Of a DNA stretch of 64,000 nt, positions 42,987 through 50,788 are shown piece after piece. The stretch comes from CBDCYS01 sp965226245 (GTDB taxonomy: Bacteria; Acidobacteriota; Terriglobia; Bryobacterales; UBA6623), in contig CBDDCL010000015.1 in NCBI GenBank assembly GCA_965226245.1, positions 4,898,001-4,962,000 of the forward strand, written 5' to 3'. Below the pieces are notes generated by a model, which saw nothing but the letters and a program-made list of their open reading frames with translations, searched no databases and was not told where the DNA came from. Each line of letters begins with the position of its first letter. Positions within the stretch are counted from its first letter, which is position 1. A program made the translations under genes and the position numbers.

Positions 42987-44183
42987 ATGAAAGTCCTCGT
43001 ACCGAATCTGGGATCCACTTCACTGAAATACCAACTGCTGGACATGCGCGACGAGCAGGTGCTAGCACGCGGCAAAATAGAGAGGATTGGAAGCCAGGAG
43101 GCGCGCCTCCAGCATCGGCATGCAGGGGGTGATCGTCTGGAAAAAACCCTGCATATCCCCAACCATGGCGCCGCCATCCAACTCCTGGTCGAGATGCTTT
43201 TTCAGACTGAAGCCGCTCCGGAAGAGTGGCCGGACGTGGTTGCCTTCAAGACAGTCCATGCAGGCCCGGAGTTCTGTGGCACATTCGTGATTACGAAAGA
43301 AGTGCTGCAGGCCATGGAATGGTATGCTCCAGCAGCTCCCCTGCACAATCCCATCTACATCGACGCCATCCGCCTGTTCCAACAACTACTGCCCGAGGTT
43401 GCTCTCATTGCTTCCTTCGAGACCGGTTTCCACCAGACTATACCCGAAGTAGCTCATCTCTACGGAGTTCCTTACAGGTGGGTGGAAAAACACGGTATCC
43501 GCAAGTATGGGTTTCACGGGGCTTCACACTGCTATGTGGCAAACCGTGTGCCACAGCTGTTGGAAGGGGAGGGAAAGGGTCAGCGTGTGATCTCGTGCCA
43601 CCTGGGCGGCAGTTCTTCTGTTTGTGCGCTGCGGGATGGAAAATCGATCGATACCACGATGGGGTTTTCTCCCCAGTCGGGAATCGAGAACGCAACGCGC
43701 TGCGGCGACCTCGATGTGTTCATCTTCGTCCATCTGACTCAACATGCTGAAATCACGCTGACCCAGCTTCGAGACGAGGTCGTCCGAGGCGGGGGGTTGC
43801 TGGGAATCTCCGGGCTCAGCGGCGATGTTCGCGACCTTGAAACAGCCGCCCAGCAAGGGCACTCTGGCGCTCAGCGGGCCCTAGGAGTGTTCTTCTATGA
43901 AGTAAAGAAGGCTGTGGGCGCCTACGCTGCGGTACTAGGCGGAGTGGATGCTCTGGCGTTCACGGGTGGAATCGGCGAGAACAGCTGGCACACGCGGGAA
44001 CAGGTATGCCACGGCCTGGAGTTCCTGGGCCTTGTGCTGGACAAAGAAAAAAACAACCTTGCCACGGGCAAGGACAGTATCATCTCAACTGAGGATTCCC
44101 GCGGCACAATCCTCGTTGTAACCACCAACGAAGAGCTAGTCGTCGCCCGTGAAGCCGTCAAGCTCGTCCGCACGCAAACCTAG
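42987..44183 (+). CDS. Acetate-kinase-family acyl kinase with altered active site
   Basis: A 398-residue protein of the acetokinase family. VLVPNLGSTSLKYQLLDM has the conserved Asn7, APLHNPIYIDAI the His, KHGIRKYGFHGASH the catalytic His, ATRCGDLD the Arg, and TNEELVVAREA the Glu. Compared with Methanosarcina acetate kinase as I remember it, the Arg of the His-Arg-Val-Val-His-Gly motif is Lys (AFKTVHAG), the catalytic Asp of FDTAFHQ is Glu (FETGFHQ), and CHLGNGSS reads CHLGGSSS. The fold is kept but the acyl pocket is changed, so the substrate may not be acetate. Last gene of the three-gene operon. Confidence 0.88.
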   Translation: MKVLVPNLGSTSLKYQLLDMRDEQVLARGKIERIGSQEARLQHRHAGGDRLEKTLHIPNHGAAIQLLVEMLFQTEAAPEEWPDVVAFKTVHAGPEFCGTFVITKEVLQAMEWYAPAAPLHNPIYIDAIRLFQQLLPEVALIASFETGFHQTIPEVAHLYGVPYRWVEKHGIRKYGFHGASHCYVANRVPQLLEGEGKGQRVISCHLGGSSSVCALRDGKSIDTTMGFSPQSGIENATRCGDLDVFIFVHLTQHAEITLTQLRDEVVRGGGLLGISGLSGDVRDLETAAQQGHSGAQRALGVFFYEVKKAVGAYAAVLGGVDALAFTGGIGENSWHTREQVCHGLEFLGLVLDKEKNNLATGKDSIISTEDSRGTILVVTTNEELVVAREAVKLVRTQT

Positions 44184-44375
44184 ACAGCTCTCTCGTCTGG
44201 GACTGTCCCTATCGTAAATTCCGTCCGCATTGAAAAGATTGAAGTTACCGGAGAATGCTGCGAGGCCCGACTCGCCATTCATCAGGCCGTCGTTTCAGCT
44301 CGGATGAGGTCGCGGTCGAACCACAGAGGGCCCGCTGGGCTGAAGGGAACTGTAGATAATTTTGTAGCTGTTTCA
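44184..44375. other. Gap downstream of the acyl kinase operon
   Basis: No gene or clear terminator seen. The right end runs into a diverged IS terminus at 44376. Confidence 0.4.
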
Positions 44376-44480
44376 CCTAAATCCGGCAGTTGGGGAGACT
44401 GGAACTCTTCCGTAAGATACTGAAATAACGAATCTTATCTGTCAGGATTGCAACTGCGGAGCAGTTGCAATTGTCACCTT
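44376..44480. mobile_element. Left-end remnant of a MITE-like element with 25-bp hairpin
   Basis: Starts CCTAAATCCGGCAGTTG (15 of 17 match to the IS1380-like terminus) and continues in parallel with the 188-bp element at 63405 (TACTGAAATAACGAATCTTATC versus TATTGAAAGAACGTATCTTATG). It contains the perfect hairpin ATTGCAACTGC-GGA-GCAGTTGCAAT at 44447-44471, then TTGTCACC. Similarity then stops, so the right half has been lost or replaced. Confidence 0.7.
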
Positions 44481-44551
44481 CAAGTTCCACTTCGATCGGT
44501 CGCCATCTGACGTGCTTTCAGAGGGTTGCGGTAGATCCAAACGACCAACCG

Positions 44552-44770
44552 CCGCACGCCCTCCAGCCCCTGGGACACGGCTGCCCGCTGCTGCGCGCGG
44601 CCCGTGCGTGGCCGTGGGACGTTCTCCTTGGCGCGGTTGCTTCCCTCCCGACTCTCCGCCGGCGGAGGATCTGGAGGGAAGGGCCCGGACCAAGGAGAAC
44701 GTCGTTGGGCGCAACACGGACCGCACACAGAGGCGGACAAGCCGTGCCCCAGGCGCTGGAGGGCGTGCGG
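44552..44770. repeat. 219-bp imperfect palindrome
   Basis: Arms of about 107 bp around the centre CCGCCGGCGG (44656-44665). Matching blocks include CGCACGCCCTCCAGC/GCTGGAGGGCGTGCG, GACGTTCTCCTTGG/CCAAGGAGAACGTC and CTTCCCTCC/GGAGGGAAG. It lies directly 5' of the group II intron 3' end. On the minus strand the left arm and flank read GVRRLVVWIYRNPLKARQMA, which recalls the tail of a Y1-type transposase but is too short to be sure. Confidence 0.75.
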
Positions 44771-44815
44771 AGCGGAGGCTGTTGTAGGGCTTGTGCGCGG
44801 CCGCCATTATCCGAG

Positions 44816-44895
44816 GTAAGAGCCGTATGAGTTGATGCTCACGTACGGATCTGTGCGGGGGGTGCCGGGCGACCGGCATCCCTACCGCGACCCTT
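44816..44895 (+). ncRNA. Group II intron 3' end (domains V and VI)
   Basis: GAGCCGTATGAG pairs with CTCACGTACGGATC around TTGATG, the standard domain V hairpin of bacterial group II introns. It is followed by TGTGCGGGGGGTGCC and GGCATCCCTACCGCGACCC, the domain VI and 3' splice-site region. No reverse transcriptase frame exists upstream in the window, so this is a remnant. Confidence 0.75.
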
Positions 44896-44946
44896 TTTTC
44901 GCCATCCCCACGAACCGGCCAGCCCGCCCGGGCCCTACTACCGCAT

Positions 44947-46191
44947 TCAGCCGAGGCGCCCAGCCGCCGCCACCCGGCAGCTCACCTTGGGGTGCAGGTT
45001 GGCGACACCGGCGAGCCGGCGACGGTCCAAGACGCGGAATGTTAGCACGTCGTCGAGCCAGTCGTGACTGTGGCCGTCGGGATGCTGGACGGCAAGGGTC
45101 ACTGTGTATTCTTCCGGGGCCAGCCAGCAGTCGAACGTGAAATCCACTTCCAAGACGTCGCCCGGGCGGCAGGGACCGGCTCGCTGGTCTTCGAGCTTGG
45201 TATTGGTTCCGAAAACGTCCATGCCGGTGCGGGTACGAATTAGCATGCCGACCATCGGGTCCGATTGTGATTCGTGGAAACGGCAGCTGACGTGGATGCG
45301 CATTGCCTCACCCGTCGTGAACGTTCGGCTGGGATCGTTTTTGGAGTCGTAGATCTCGACACCCGCTATCTCCGCGAAGCGGTCGCCGTGTCGGTGGCTG
45401 AAGGTGAGTTGTTTCGGCGCGGTGCTGGAAGAGGCGCCGTTCGCTTCCGACTCCACGAGGGCTTTCTGGCGTTCGAGCACCATGCCGACATAGCGGTTGA
45501 TCACGTCCGAGGGTTCGCCCTCTTCCTGGATGCGTCCGTCGAGCAGAAAGATCGCGCGATTGCAGATCTGCTTGACGAGGCCCAGGTCGTGGGAGACGAA
45601 AACGATCGTGACGCCGCGGTCTTGCAGCTCTTCGAACTTGCGGACGCAGCGGCTGGAAAAGGCCGCGTCTCCCACGGCGAGGGCTTCGTCGACAACGAGG
45701 ATGTCGGGCTCAACGTGAATGGCCGTCGAAAAAGCCAGCCGCACATACATGCCGCTGGAATAGGTCTTCACCGGGCGACCGATGAATTCGCCGATGTCGG
45801 CAAAGCGCTCGATCGCGGGCATCGCCGCCTGGACTTCCGCGCGCGACAATCCCATCAGTTCGGCGTTGATGAAAACGTTCTCGCGGCCGTTGAACTCGGG
45901 ATTGAAGCCGGCGCCCAGCTCCAGCAGAGCCGCCACTCTTCCCCGCCTTACGACGCGCCCCGTGGTGGGCTGCAAGATCCCGCACAGAATCTGCAGCAGG
46001 GTGCTCTTTCCGGAACCGTTGGGGCCGACAATGCCAAAGGTCTCGCCCTTGCCGACCGAAAAATTGACGCCCCGCAACGCCCAGAAATCCTGATGAAGAG
46101 ACCGGCGGCCGAACCACATCGCTTCCTTGAAGCGGTCAATGGGGCGGTTGTAGATCTCGTAGAGCTTGGAGATGTTTTGGGCGAAGAGCAA
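44947..46191 (-). CDS. wzt: ABC exporter ATPase for surface polysaccharide (Wzt-like)
   Basis: A 414-residue ATPase. Residues 1-240 are the nucleotide-binding domain: GIVGPNGSGKSTLLQILCGI (Walker A), KTYSSGMYVRLAFS (signature), EPDILVVDEALAVGD (Walker B) and FVSHDLGLVKQIC (switch His). The WALRGVNFSVGKGE start and ELGAGFNPEFNGRENVFINA are typical of polysaccharide/teichoic acid exporters. Residues about 260-400 form a C-terminal Wzt-type carbohydrate-binding beta-sandwich (FTTGEAMRIHVSCRFHESQS, DVLEVDFTFDCWLAPEEYTV). The matching permease is upstream on the same strand, across a 447-bp repeat-filled gap. Confidence 0.93.
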   Translation of the reverse strand: MLFAQNISKLYEIYNRPIDRFKEAMWFGRRSLHQDFWALRGVNFSVGKGETFGIVGPNGSGKSTLLQILCGILQPTTGRVVRRGRVAALLELGAGFNPEFNGRENVFINAELMGLSRAEVQAAMPAIERFADIGEFIGRPVKTYSSGMYVRLAFSTAIHVEPDILVVDEALAVGDAAFSSRCVRKFEELQDRGVTIVFVSHDLGLVKQICNRAIFLLDGRIQEEGEPSDVINRYVGMVLERQKALVESEANGASSSTAPKQLTFSHRHGDRFAEIAGVEIYDSKNDPSRTFTTGEAMRIHVSCRFHESQSDPMVGMLIRTRTGMDVFGTNTKLEDQRAGPCRPGDVLEVDFTFDCWLAPEEYTVTLAVQHPDGHSHDWLDDVLTFRVLDRRRLAGVANLHPKVSCRVAAAGRLG

Positions 46192-46199
46192 AACCGTTG

Positions 46200-46638
46200 A
46201 TCCGTTGAGCCGTTGAGCCGTTGAGCCGTTGAGCCGCTAAGCTAGCGGCTGCGGTGACCGCCGACTGTATCGCCAGGCGGTTGAGCTGTTGATCCGTTAA
46301 GGCCGTTGAGGCCGCTGCCGAAGTTAACGGCTCAACCGCTCAACGGCGTCGCTAAGCTAGTGTAGTGTCCTCGAATTAACTGGACAGTCCTTCGTTCTTC
46401 TTTTGCGTCGGGGCTGAGTGCGACCAGCCTGAATCTGTTCGAGGGGAAGAGTTTTTCCTGAATCGATTCCATCGTGGCCGTCGATACACCTGTCCATTTA
46501 TTTGTTAGACACTACACTAGCGGCTGCGGTGAACGCCGACTGTGTCGCCAGGCGGTTGAGCTGTTGATCCGTTAAGGCCGTTGAGGCCGCTGCCGAAGTT
46601 AACGGCTCAACCGCTCAACGGCTCAACCGCTCAACGGA
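46200..46638. repeat. Octamer array and 115-bp tandem duplication interrupted by a MITE
   Basis: Next to the wzt start is CCGTTGAG repeated four to five times. A 115-bp unit beginning GCTAAGCTAGCGGCTGCGGT runs 46236-46350; its second copy begins at 46351, is broken after ten bases by the element at 46361-46516, and resumes at 46521. The interior holds inverted GTTGAG/CTCAAC motifs able to fold. Related octamers occur at 57090-57190. Confidence 0.85.
46361..46516. mobile_element. 156-bp MITE with CTAG target duplication
   Basis: Ends TGTAGTGTC (46361-46369) and GACACTACA (46508-46516), with imperfect repeat extending inward (AATTAACTGGACAG against AATAAATGGACAG read in reverse). Flanked on both sides by CTAG (46357-46360 and 46517-46520). 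Because the uninterrupted sequence exists in the neighbouring 115-bp copy, the insertion point and duplication are directly proven. Confidence 0.85.
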
Positions 46639-47868
46639 TTAAACCACATCCGCGAAAGACTTCTTCAGTTTATAGAACCAGGCGTGGCCGACAATAAACA
46701 GGAAGGCGGCGGCAGCGGTCAGGTAGCCAAGCGCGATCCAAGGCGGGGCCGAAGCTTCGAGAAAGATGGCGCGATAAGACTTCACCAGCACGTACAACGG
46801 ATTCAATTCAAAAAGCCAGAGATAGCCCTGCGGAAGAGAAGCCTCCGGATAGCATATTGGGGTCGTAAAAAACCAAACCGTCAGCAGGAATCCGATGAAA
46901 TGGCCCAGGTCGCGGAAGAACACCCCCAGCGCGGCTAGCATCCAGCTCAGCCCCAGCGTGAGGAGAAATTGCGGAATAAGCAGCAGCGGCAAATAAAAGA
47001 CAGCGGCCGTCGGCGCATATCCGAAGAAAAACATCCCGGCGACGAAGATTGCAATTCCAAACGCCTCGCTCACCAAGCCGGCCAAAACCAGCGTGACGGG
47101 TAAAGCCTCGACGGGGAAAAGCAGCTTCTTCACGAAGTTGCCATGCTCGATAACCGTCGTCGGGGCGCGGCCGACCGCTTCACTAAACGCCAGCCAGGGC
47201 AGCATCCCGGCCAGAAAATACATCACGAAGTTGCTGGGACGGCCATCCGATCCAAAACGAGTTTGCAGCACCAGGCCGAAGACGAAGTAGTACGTCAGCA
47301 TCATGAGCAAGGGGTGGATCAACGTCCAGAACATGCCGCCATAGGAACCGCGGTAGCGCCCCGCGATGTCTCGCCGAACCAATGAACGAATCAGCGGCCC
47401 ATGCCGAAGAAGAGTCACGAACGGATAAGTAAACGCCCTCCCCGCCGAGCGAATAGCCCGCCGCAGCCGCACGGCGCGCATCGATGTCACTTGAGAGCGA
47501 TGGACGGTCGTGCCCGATTCGGTTACTTCGGCATCGATCAGCAAAAATGGAGATCCGCGGTCGAAGAACCAGGCAACGCCTTCAAGCAGTGGTGAGACAA
47601 ACACGCGAAACCGCCCGGGGGTTTCGCCCAGCTCAATCCGGGCCTTGACAGCCGTCGACTCTCCGGGAGCAACCGGATCGCTGAAATCCGTCCTCTTGCC
47701 GTCCAGAATCAAAATTCCGGTTTCGGCATCGAACACCTGGTAGCCAGCCGCATAGCCGCCGCTCGACGACCACGCTTCGGAGCCGTCGTTGCGGAAGCGA
47801 AGCTCTACATCGAGGCGCCCCGGGGTGGAAGACTCGACCACACGAGGCTCCTCGACGCCGGCCTTCAT
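46639..47868 (-). CDS. wzm: ABC exporter permease (Wzm-like) with extra N-terminal beta-sandwich domain
   Basis: A 409-residue protein. Residues 140-405 are an ABC-2 type permease: LIRSLVRRDIAGRYRGSYGG is the typical start, followed by six membrane segments and YKLKKSFADVV at the end. Residues 1-125 are an additional soluble domain (LDVELRFRNDGSEAWSSSGG, GYQVFDAETGILILDGKRTD, GRFRVFVSPLLEGVAWFFDR) resembling the carbohydrate-related beta-sandwiches found on Wzt C-termini and glycosyltransferases. Ordinary Wzm proteins have about 260-280 residues and no such domain. It may recognise the glycan or dock to the ATPase. The start overlaps the preceding gene by 4 bases. Confidence 0.9.
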   Translation of the reverse strand: MKAGVEEPRVVESSTPGRLDVELRFRNDGSEAWSSSGGYAAGYQVFDAETGILILDGKRTDFSDPVAPGESTAVKARIELGETPGRFRVFVSPLLEGVAWFFDRGSPFLLIDAEVTESGTTVHRSQVTSMRAVRLRRAIRSAGRAFTYPFVTLLRHGPLIRSLVRRDIAGRYRGSYGGMFWTLIHPLLMMLTYYFVFGLVLQTRFGSDGRPSNFVMYFLAGMLPWLAFSEAVGRAPTTVIEHGNFVKKLLFPVEALPVTLVLAGLVSEAFGIAIFVAGMFFFGYAPTAAVFYLPLLLIPQFLLTLGLSWMLAALGVFFRDLGHFIGFLLTVWFFTTPICYPEASLPQGYLWLFELNPLYVLVKSYRAIFLEASAPPWIALGYLTAAAAFLFIVGHAWFYKLKKSFADVV

Positions 47869-50036
47869 TGTTCGCCCCCGCTATAAAGCCCCGCGGGGTA
47901 GCGCTCGACAACGGCCCCGGCTTTTTTGCCGACAGCGTAGATCGCCTCCCCGCGCAGGTGGTCCGGCAACTGATAGCGGCTGAGCAGGTGTTTCGTCCAA
48001 TCGTGTTCGGAGGCGCCGTTGTCTTTGTATGAATCGGTGTGCAGATTCAGCACTTCAAAGCCGGCGGCCTCGAACAGTGCCTGGATGTCGCGGGGCGCGT
48101 ATTCGCGGCTATGACGCGGGGCTCGCTCTCCCTTCTCGTTCGGCCGGATGTACTGATGGAACAGCCCTGGATGATAGCCCAGCAAAATCGCCCCCACTGC
48201 CCGCAGGCTGCAAATGTTCGGAGTAGAAAGCACGAGATGCCCACCGCGCCGGAGAATGCGATTGACCTCCGCCATCATGTGCATGGGGTCATCGTAGAGG
48301 TGCTCGATCAGTTCACAGCAGAGCACCGTGGCAAACGACTCGTCCGGGTAAGGGTAGGTGTCCTGCTCGGCATTGAACAGATCCACCTCGCACTCGAAGA
48401 CCTCGCCGTCCGCCGTTGTGACGCTGTGGTGCTCGATCTTGCCTGGCTCACCCAGGTAGCATCCGCGCACCCTGCCATAGCCGAGCTTGTGCTTCAAGGC
48501 GGGGGTGATCTGCATGTAGGCCCCCATCTCGAGTACCGAGTCGTCCGCGGAACCGCGGGGCGTGATCTCGAGCGTGTGCACCAGCCGTGTGAGGTGCATT
48601 TCGAGGTACGGCCGGGCGGATGGATCGCCCTGCAGGCCGGCAAGGTAGTCCGCCAACTCGGACCGCCACGTTTGCTCGGGATCCTCCCGCGCCTTGCCGG
48701 CCGGCTGGTCCGCGCCCGCTTCCGTTTCGGGGCCGCTTGCGGATGACTCCGCCGCCTCGGCCGAAGCAGCGGCGACAGCGCCTGCGTTCGGGGCATCCAG
48801 CGCGCTTTCCCGCGGCGCGGCAGGCCCCCCGGCCGGTTCCGTGGAAGACGGCGCTGGGCTTGTCTCTAAGGTCCCGTTCACAACCGCCTCGACCGACCGG
48901 GCATAGAGTTTCGCGACTTTGGGCCAACTGCATTCGCGCGCCACATAGTCCCGCGCCCGGCGGCCCATCGAGCGGGCAACCTCCGGCCGCGAGACCAGCA
49001 AGTCCAGGTACTGGAAAATGAGATCCGTTTCGCCCGCGCCGACGGGAACCTTCAGGCAAATCTCATCCGGCAGATCCGCGAAAGCCCCCACGTCGGAGAC
49101 GACGACAGCGCGCCCCAGCCCCAGAGCGCGCAACAGCGTTCCCGAAGTCTCGCCGGCTGTGGGATAGCGCAAGTTCAGACAAATATCGACAGCACCAATC
49201 AACTGTTCGAACTCTTCGATCGGCACATGGCCGATTACTCGCACATACTTGCCGAGGTCCAACTGGGAGATCAGGCGGCGCACGGGAAAGTCCGGGTGCT
49301 CCTCTCCCACCAGAATCATCTTGACCCGCGGATTGAGCCGGACTAACCTCTGCATCGCACGCAGGCACTCGGCAATCCGTTTGTAGGGTTTGAGAAATCC
49401 GAAGATCCCGATCAGCGGGGTCGTCTCGTCGACTCCGAGGCGTTTGCGGCCGCGATTGCGGTCTGCTTCCGGAATCCAGGCGCCGTGCGGGATCTTCGCG
49501 ACGGGAAGCGCGAACCCTGCATCGCGCACTTGCCGTTCCAAGAATCCACTGTGGACAATGACGGCCTGAGACTGCTCCAGCAGCCGCTTGTTCATGGCGA
49601 GGCCGTCGTAGTCGGGTCCAACTTCGAGAGCCTGCACGCGCTTCGCATAGCAGAGAGCCTCGGGCCCGCCGTTATATTCCGCCTCTTGTAAGTAGCCGGA
49701 CCAGTCGTCGCGGCTGATGGTGGCCGCGGCGACAAGGTGGTGCAGGTTGAACTCGTGCAGGACGACGATGCCGGGGTGCTCCAGAGCGGCGTCGAAGGCG
49801 TGCAGGTGGTAAGGGTTGTTGCCGATGTGGTAGAGCACCGCGTCAAACTCATCCGCATTGTACCGGGCGACCGGCCGGATGCGAATCTTGCCGTCACCCG
49901 GAAACCCGTTGGCGGGATAATCCGCGACAAACGCCCAGACCTCGAGGTGTTCGGCCAAGTGAGGCAGTAGCGCTTCGCAGTAATCCGAGATCCCGCAACG
50001 CGCCGGGTTGAGCGGCGTGAAAACGGCAAGCTTCAT
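47865..50036 (-). CDS. Glycosyltransferase (GT4-like) fused to SAM methyltransferase
   Basis: A 723-residue fusion. Residues 1-390: glycosyltransferase with KLAVFTPLNPARCGISDYCE, VLHEFNLHHL, PLIGIFGFLKPYKRIAECLR and AGETSGTLLRALGLGRAVVV. Residues 395-465: Ala/Pro/Glu-rich linker. Residues 480-700: class I methyltransferase with ARPYLEMHLTRLVHTLEITP, SVLEMGAYMQITPALK, YPYPDESFATVLCCELIEHL and RRGGHLVLSTPNICSLRAVG. One polypeptide could add a sugar and methylate the chain, for example as a cap that ends elongation before export. It overlaps genes on both sides by 4 bases. Confidence 0.9.
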   Translation of the reverse strand: MKLAVFTPLNPARCGISDYCEALLPHLAEHLEVWAFVADYPANGFPGDGKIRIRPVARYNADEFDAVLYHIGNNPYHLHAFDAALEHPGIVVLHEFNLHHLVAAATISRDDWSGYLQEAEYNGGPEALCYAKRVQALEVGPDYDGLAMNKRLLEQSQAVIVHSGFLERQVRDAGFALPVAKIPHGAWIPEADRNRGRKRLGVDETTPLIGIFGFLKPYKRIAECLRAMQRLVRLNPRVKMILVGEEHPDFPVRRLISQLDLGKYVRVIGHVPIEEFEQLIGAVDICLNLRYPTAGETSGTLLRALGLGRAVVVSDVGAFADLPDEICLKVPVGAGETDLIFQYLDLLVSRPEVARSMGRRARDYVARECSWPKVAKLYARSVEAVVNGTLETSPAPSSTEPAGGPAAPRESALDAPNAGAVAAASAEAAESSASGPETEAGADQPAGKAREDPEQTWRSELADYLAGLQGDPSARPYLEMHLTRLVHTLEITPRGSADDSVLEMGAYMQITPALKHKLGYGRVRGCYLGEPGKIEHHSVTTADGEVFECEVDLFNAEQDTYPYPDESFATVLCCELIEHLYDDPMHMMAEVNRILRRGGHLVLSTPNICSLRAVGAILLGYHPGLFHQYIRPNEKGERAPRHSREYAPRDIQALFEAAGFEVLNLHTDSYKDNGASEHDWTKHLLSRYQLPDHLRGEAIYAVGKKAGAVVERYPAGLYSGGEQ

Positions 50037-50788
50037 TGGGAAAGCCGCAGCGAAAAGGTCCCCATCTCGAATGGGATATGCATCAGCAGCGGAGTCCTGG
50101 CGGAATCTTGTCCAAACAAGATCTCGAATCCATGCTGGGATTTCGGCCCCGTCAAATCAACGAGAATTCGGTCAGCCGGACGCCGTTCACCCGCGACCTC
50201 AATATCCACCGACTCAAGATAGGTGACGCTGATTTGATATTGTGCACCAAAGTTGATGTCGTCGGGAGGGGGAATTCGGCCGGCCGCGAGCTGTTGGCGC
50301 AGGAAGTAGAGAAAAGTAAGGCCGTCGCGGGCGCACGGGGGAATATCAAACTCGCTCTCGCCTCGCCCGCCGAGGCTTTTGCGGGTCGCCCGGTGGCTGG
50401 ATTGATCGAATTCGACTGCTTCGCGAATCTTCGTGTCACCATGCTTGGCGTTCTTCTCGAACTCGCTGGAGCAAAGTGAGGAATCGGCTTTCGAGTGGTA
50501 CTCGTCGCGGATCTCCAGCGCGGGCAGCGCCGCCGTGATCGTGGCCTCGAACGCCCAGCCCGCCGTTGTGGCCCTGGCCCAAAACTCAGTCTCGCCTAGG
50601 CTCAGACCACTCGGCCAGGTGACTTCATAAGTCAGGCGCTCGCCGTCGGCAAACGTAGCGGCCTGCGGAAACAGCGGTGTGACCAAAAGACACACCGCCA
50701 AAAGCAGCGGGCAGAAGGCAAACATGCGGCGGCCCGCCTGAAGAAGTCGATGGGAAGCGGGGTTGGAGCTAACCGGCCATGGCTTCAC
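50033..50788 (-). CDS. DUF3108-domain exported protein
   Basis: A 251-residue protein with a hydrophobic export segment (MFAFCPLLLAVCLLVTPLFP) and a DUF3108-type beta-rich domain: ADGERLTYEVTWPSGLSLGE near the start, AWAFEATITAALPALEI-like strands, YHSKADSS, and PPCARDGLTFLYFLRQQLAA. Function of the family is unknown; members are periplasmic. Overlaps of 4 bases with both neighbours (ATGA) support the start at 50788 and membership of the polysaccharide operon. Confidence 0.87.
   Translation of the reverse strand: MKPWPVSSNPASHRLLQAGRRMFAFCPLLLAVCLLVTPLFPQAATFADGERLTYEVTWPSGLSLGETEFWARATTAGWAFEATITAALPALEIRDEYHSKADSSLCSSEFEKNAKHGDTKIREAVEFDQSSHRATRKSLGGRGESEFDIPPCARDGLTFLYFLRQQLAAGRIPPPDDINFGAQYQISVTYLESVDIEVAGERRPADRILVDLTGPKSQHGFEILFGQDSARTPLLMHIPFEMGTFSLRLSQ

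Noticed and set aside
44442..44879. Reverse transcriptase or RAYT gene next to the group II intron end
   Set aside because: No RT motifs on the plus strand, and the minus-strand IYRNPLKAR stretch is too short; palindromic sequence keeps several frames open.
46200..46345. CRISPR-like array of CCGTTGAG units
   Set aside because: Period of 8 bp with no spacers and no cas genes; it is a simple tandem repeat plus inverted motifs.
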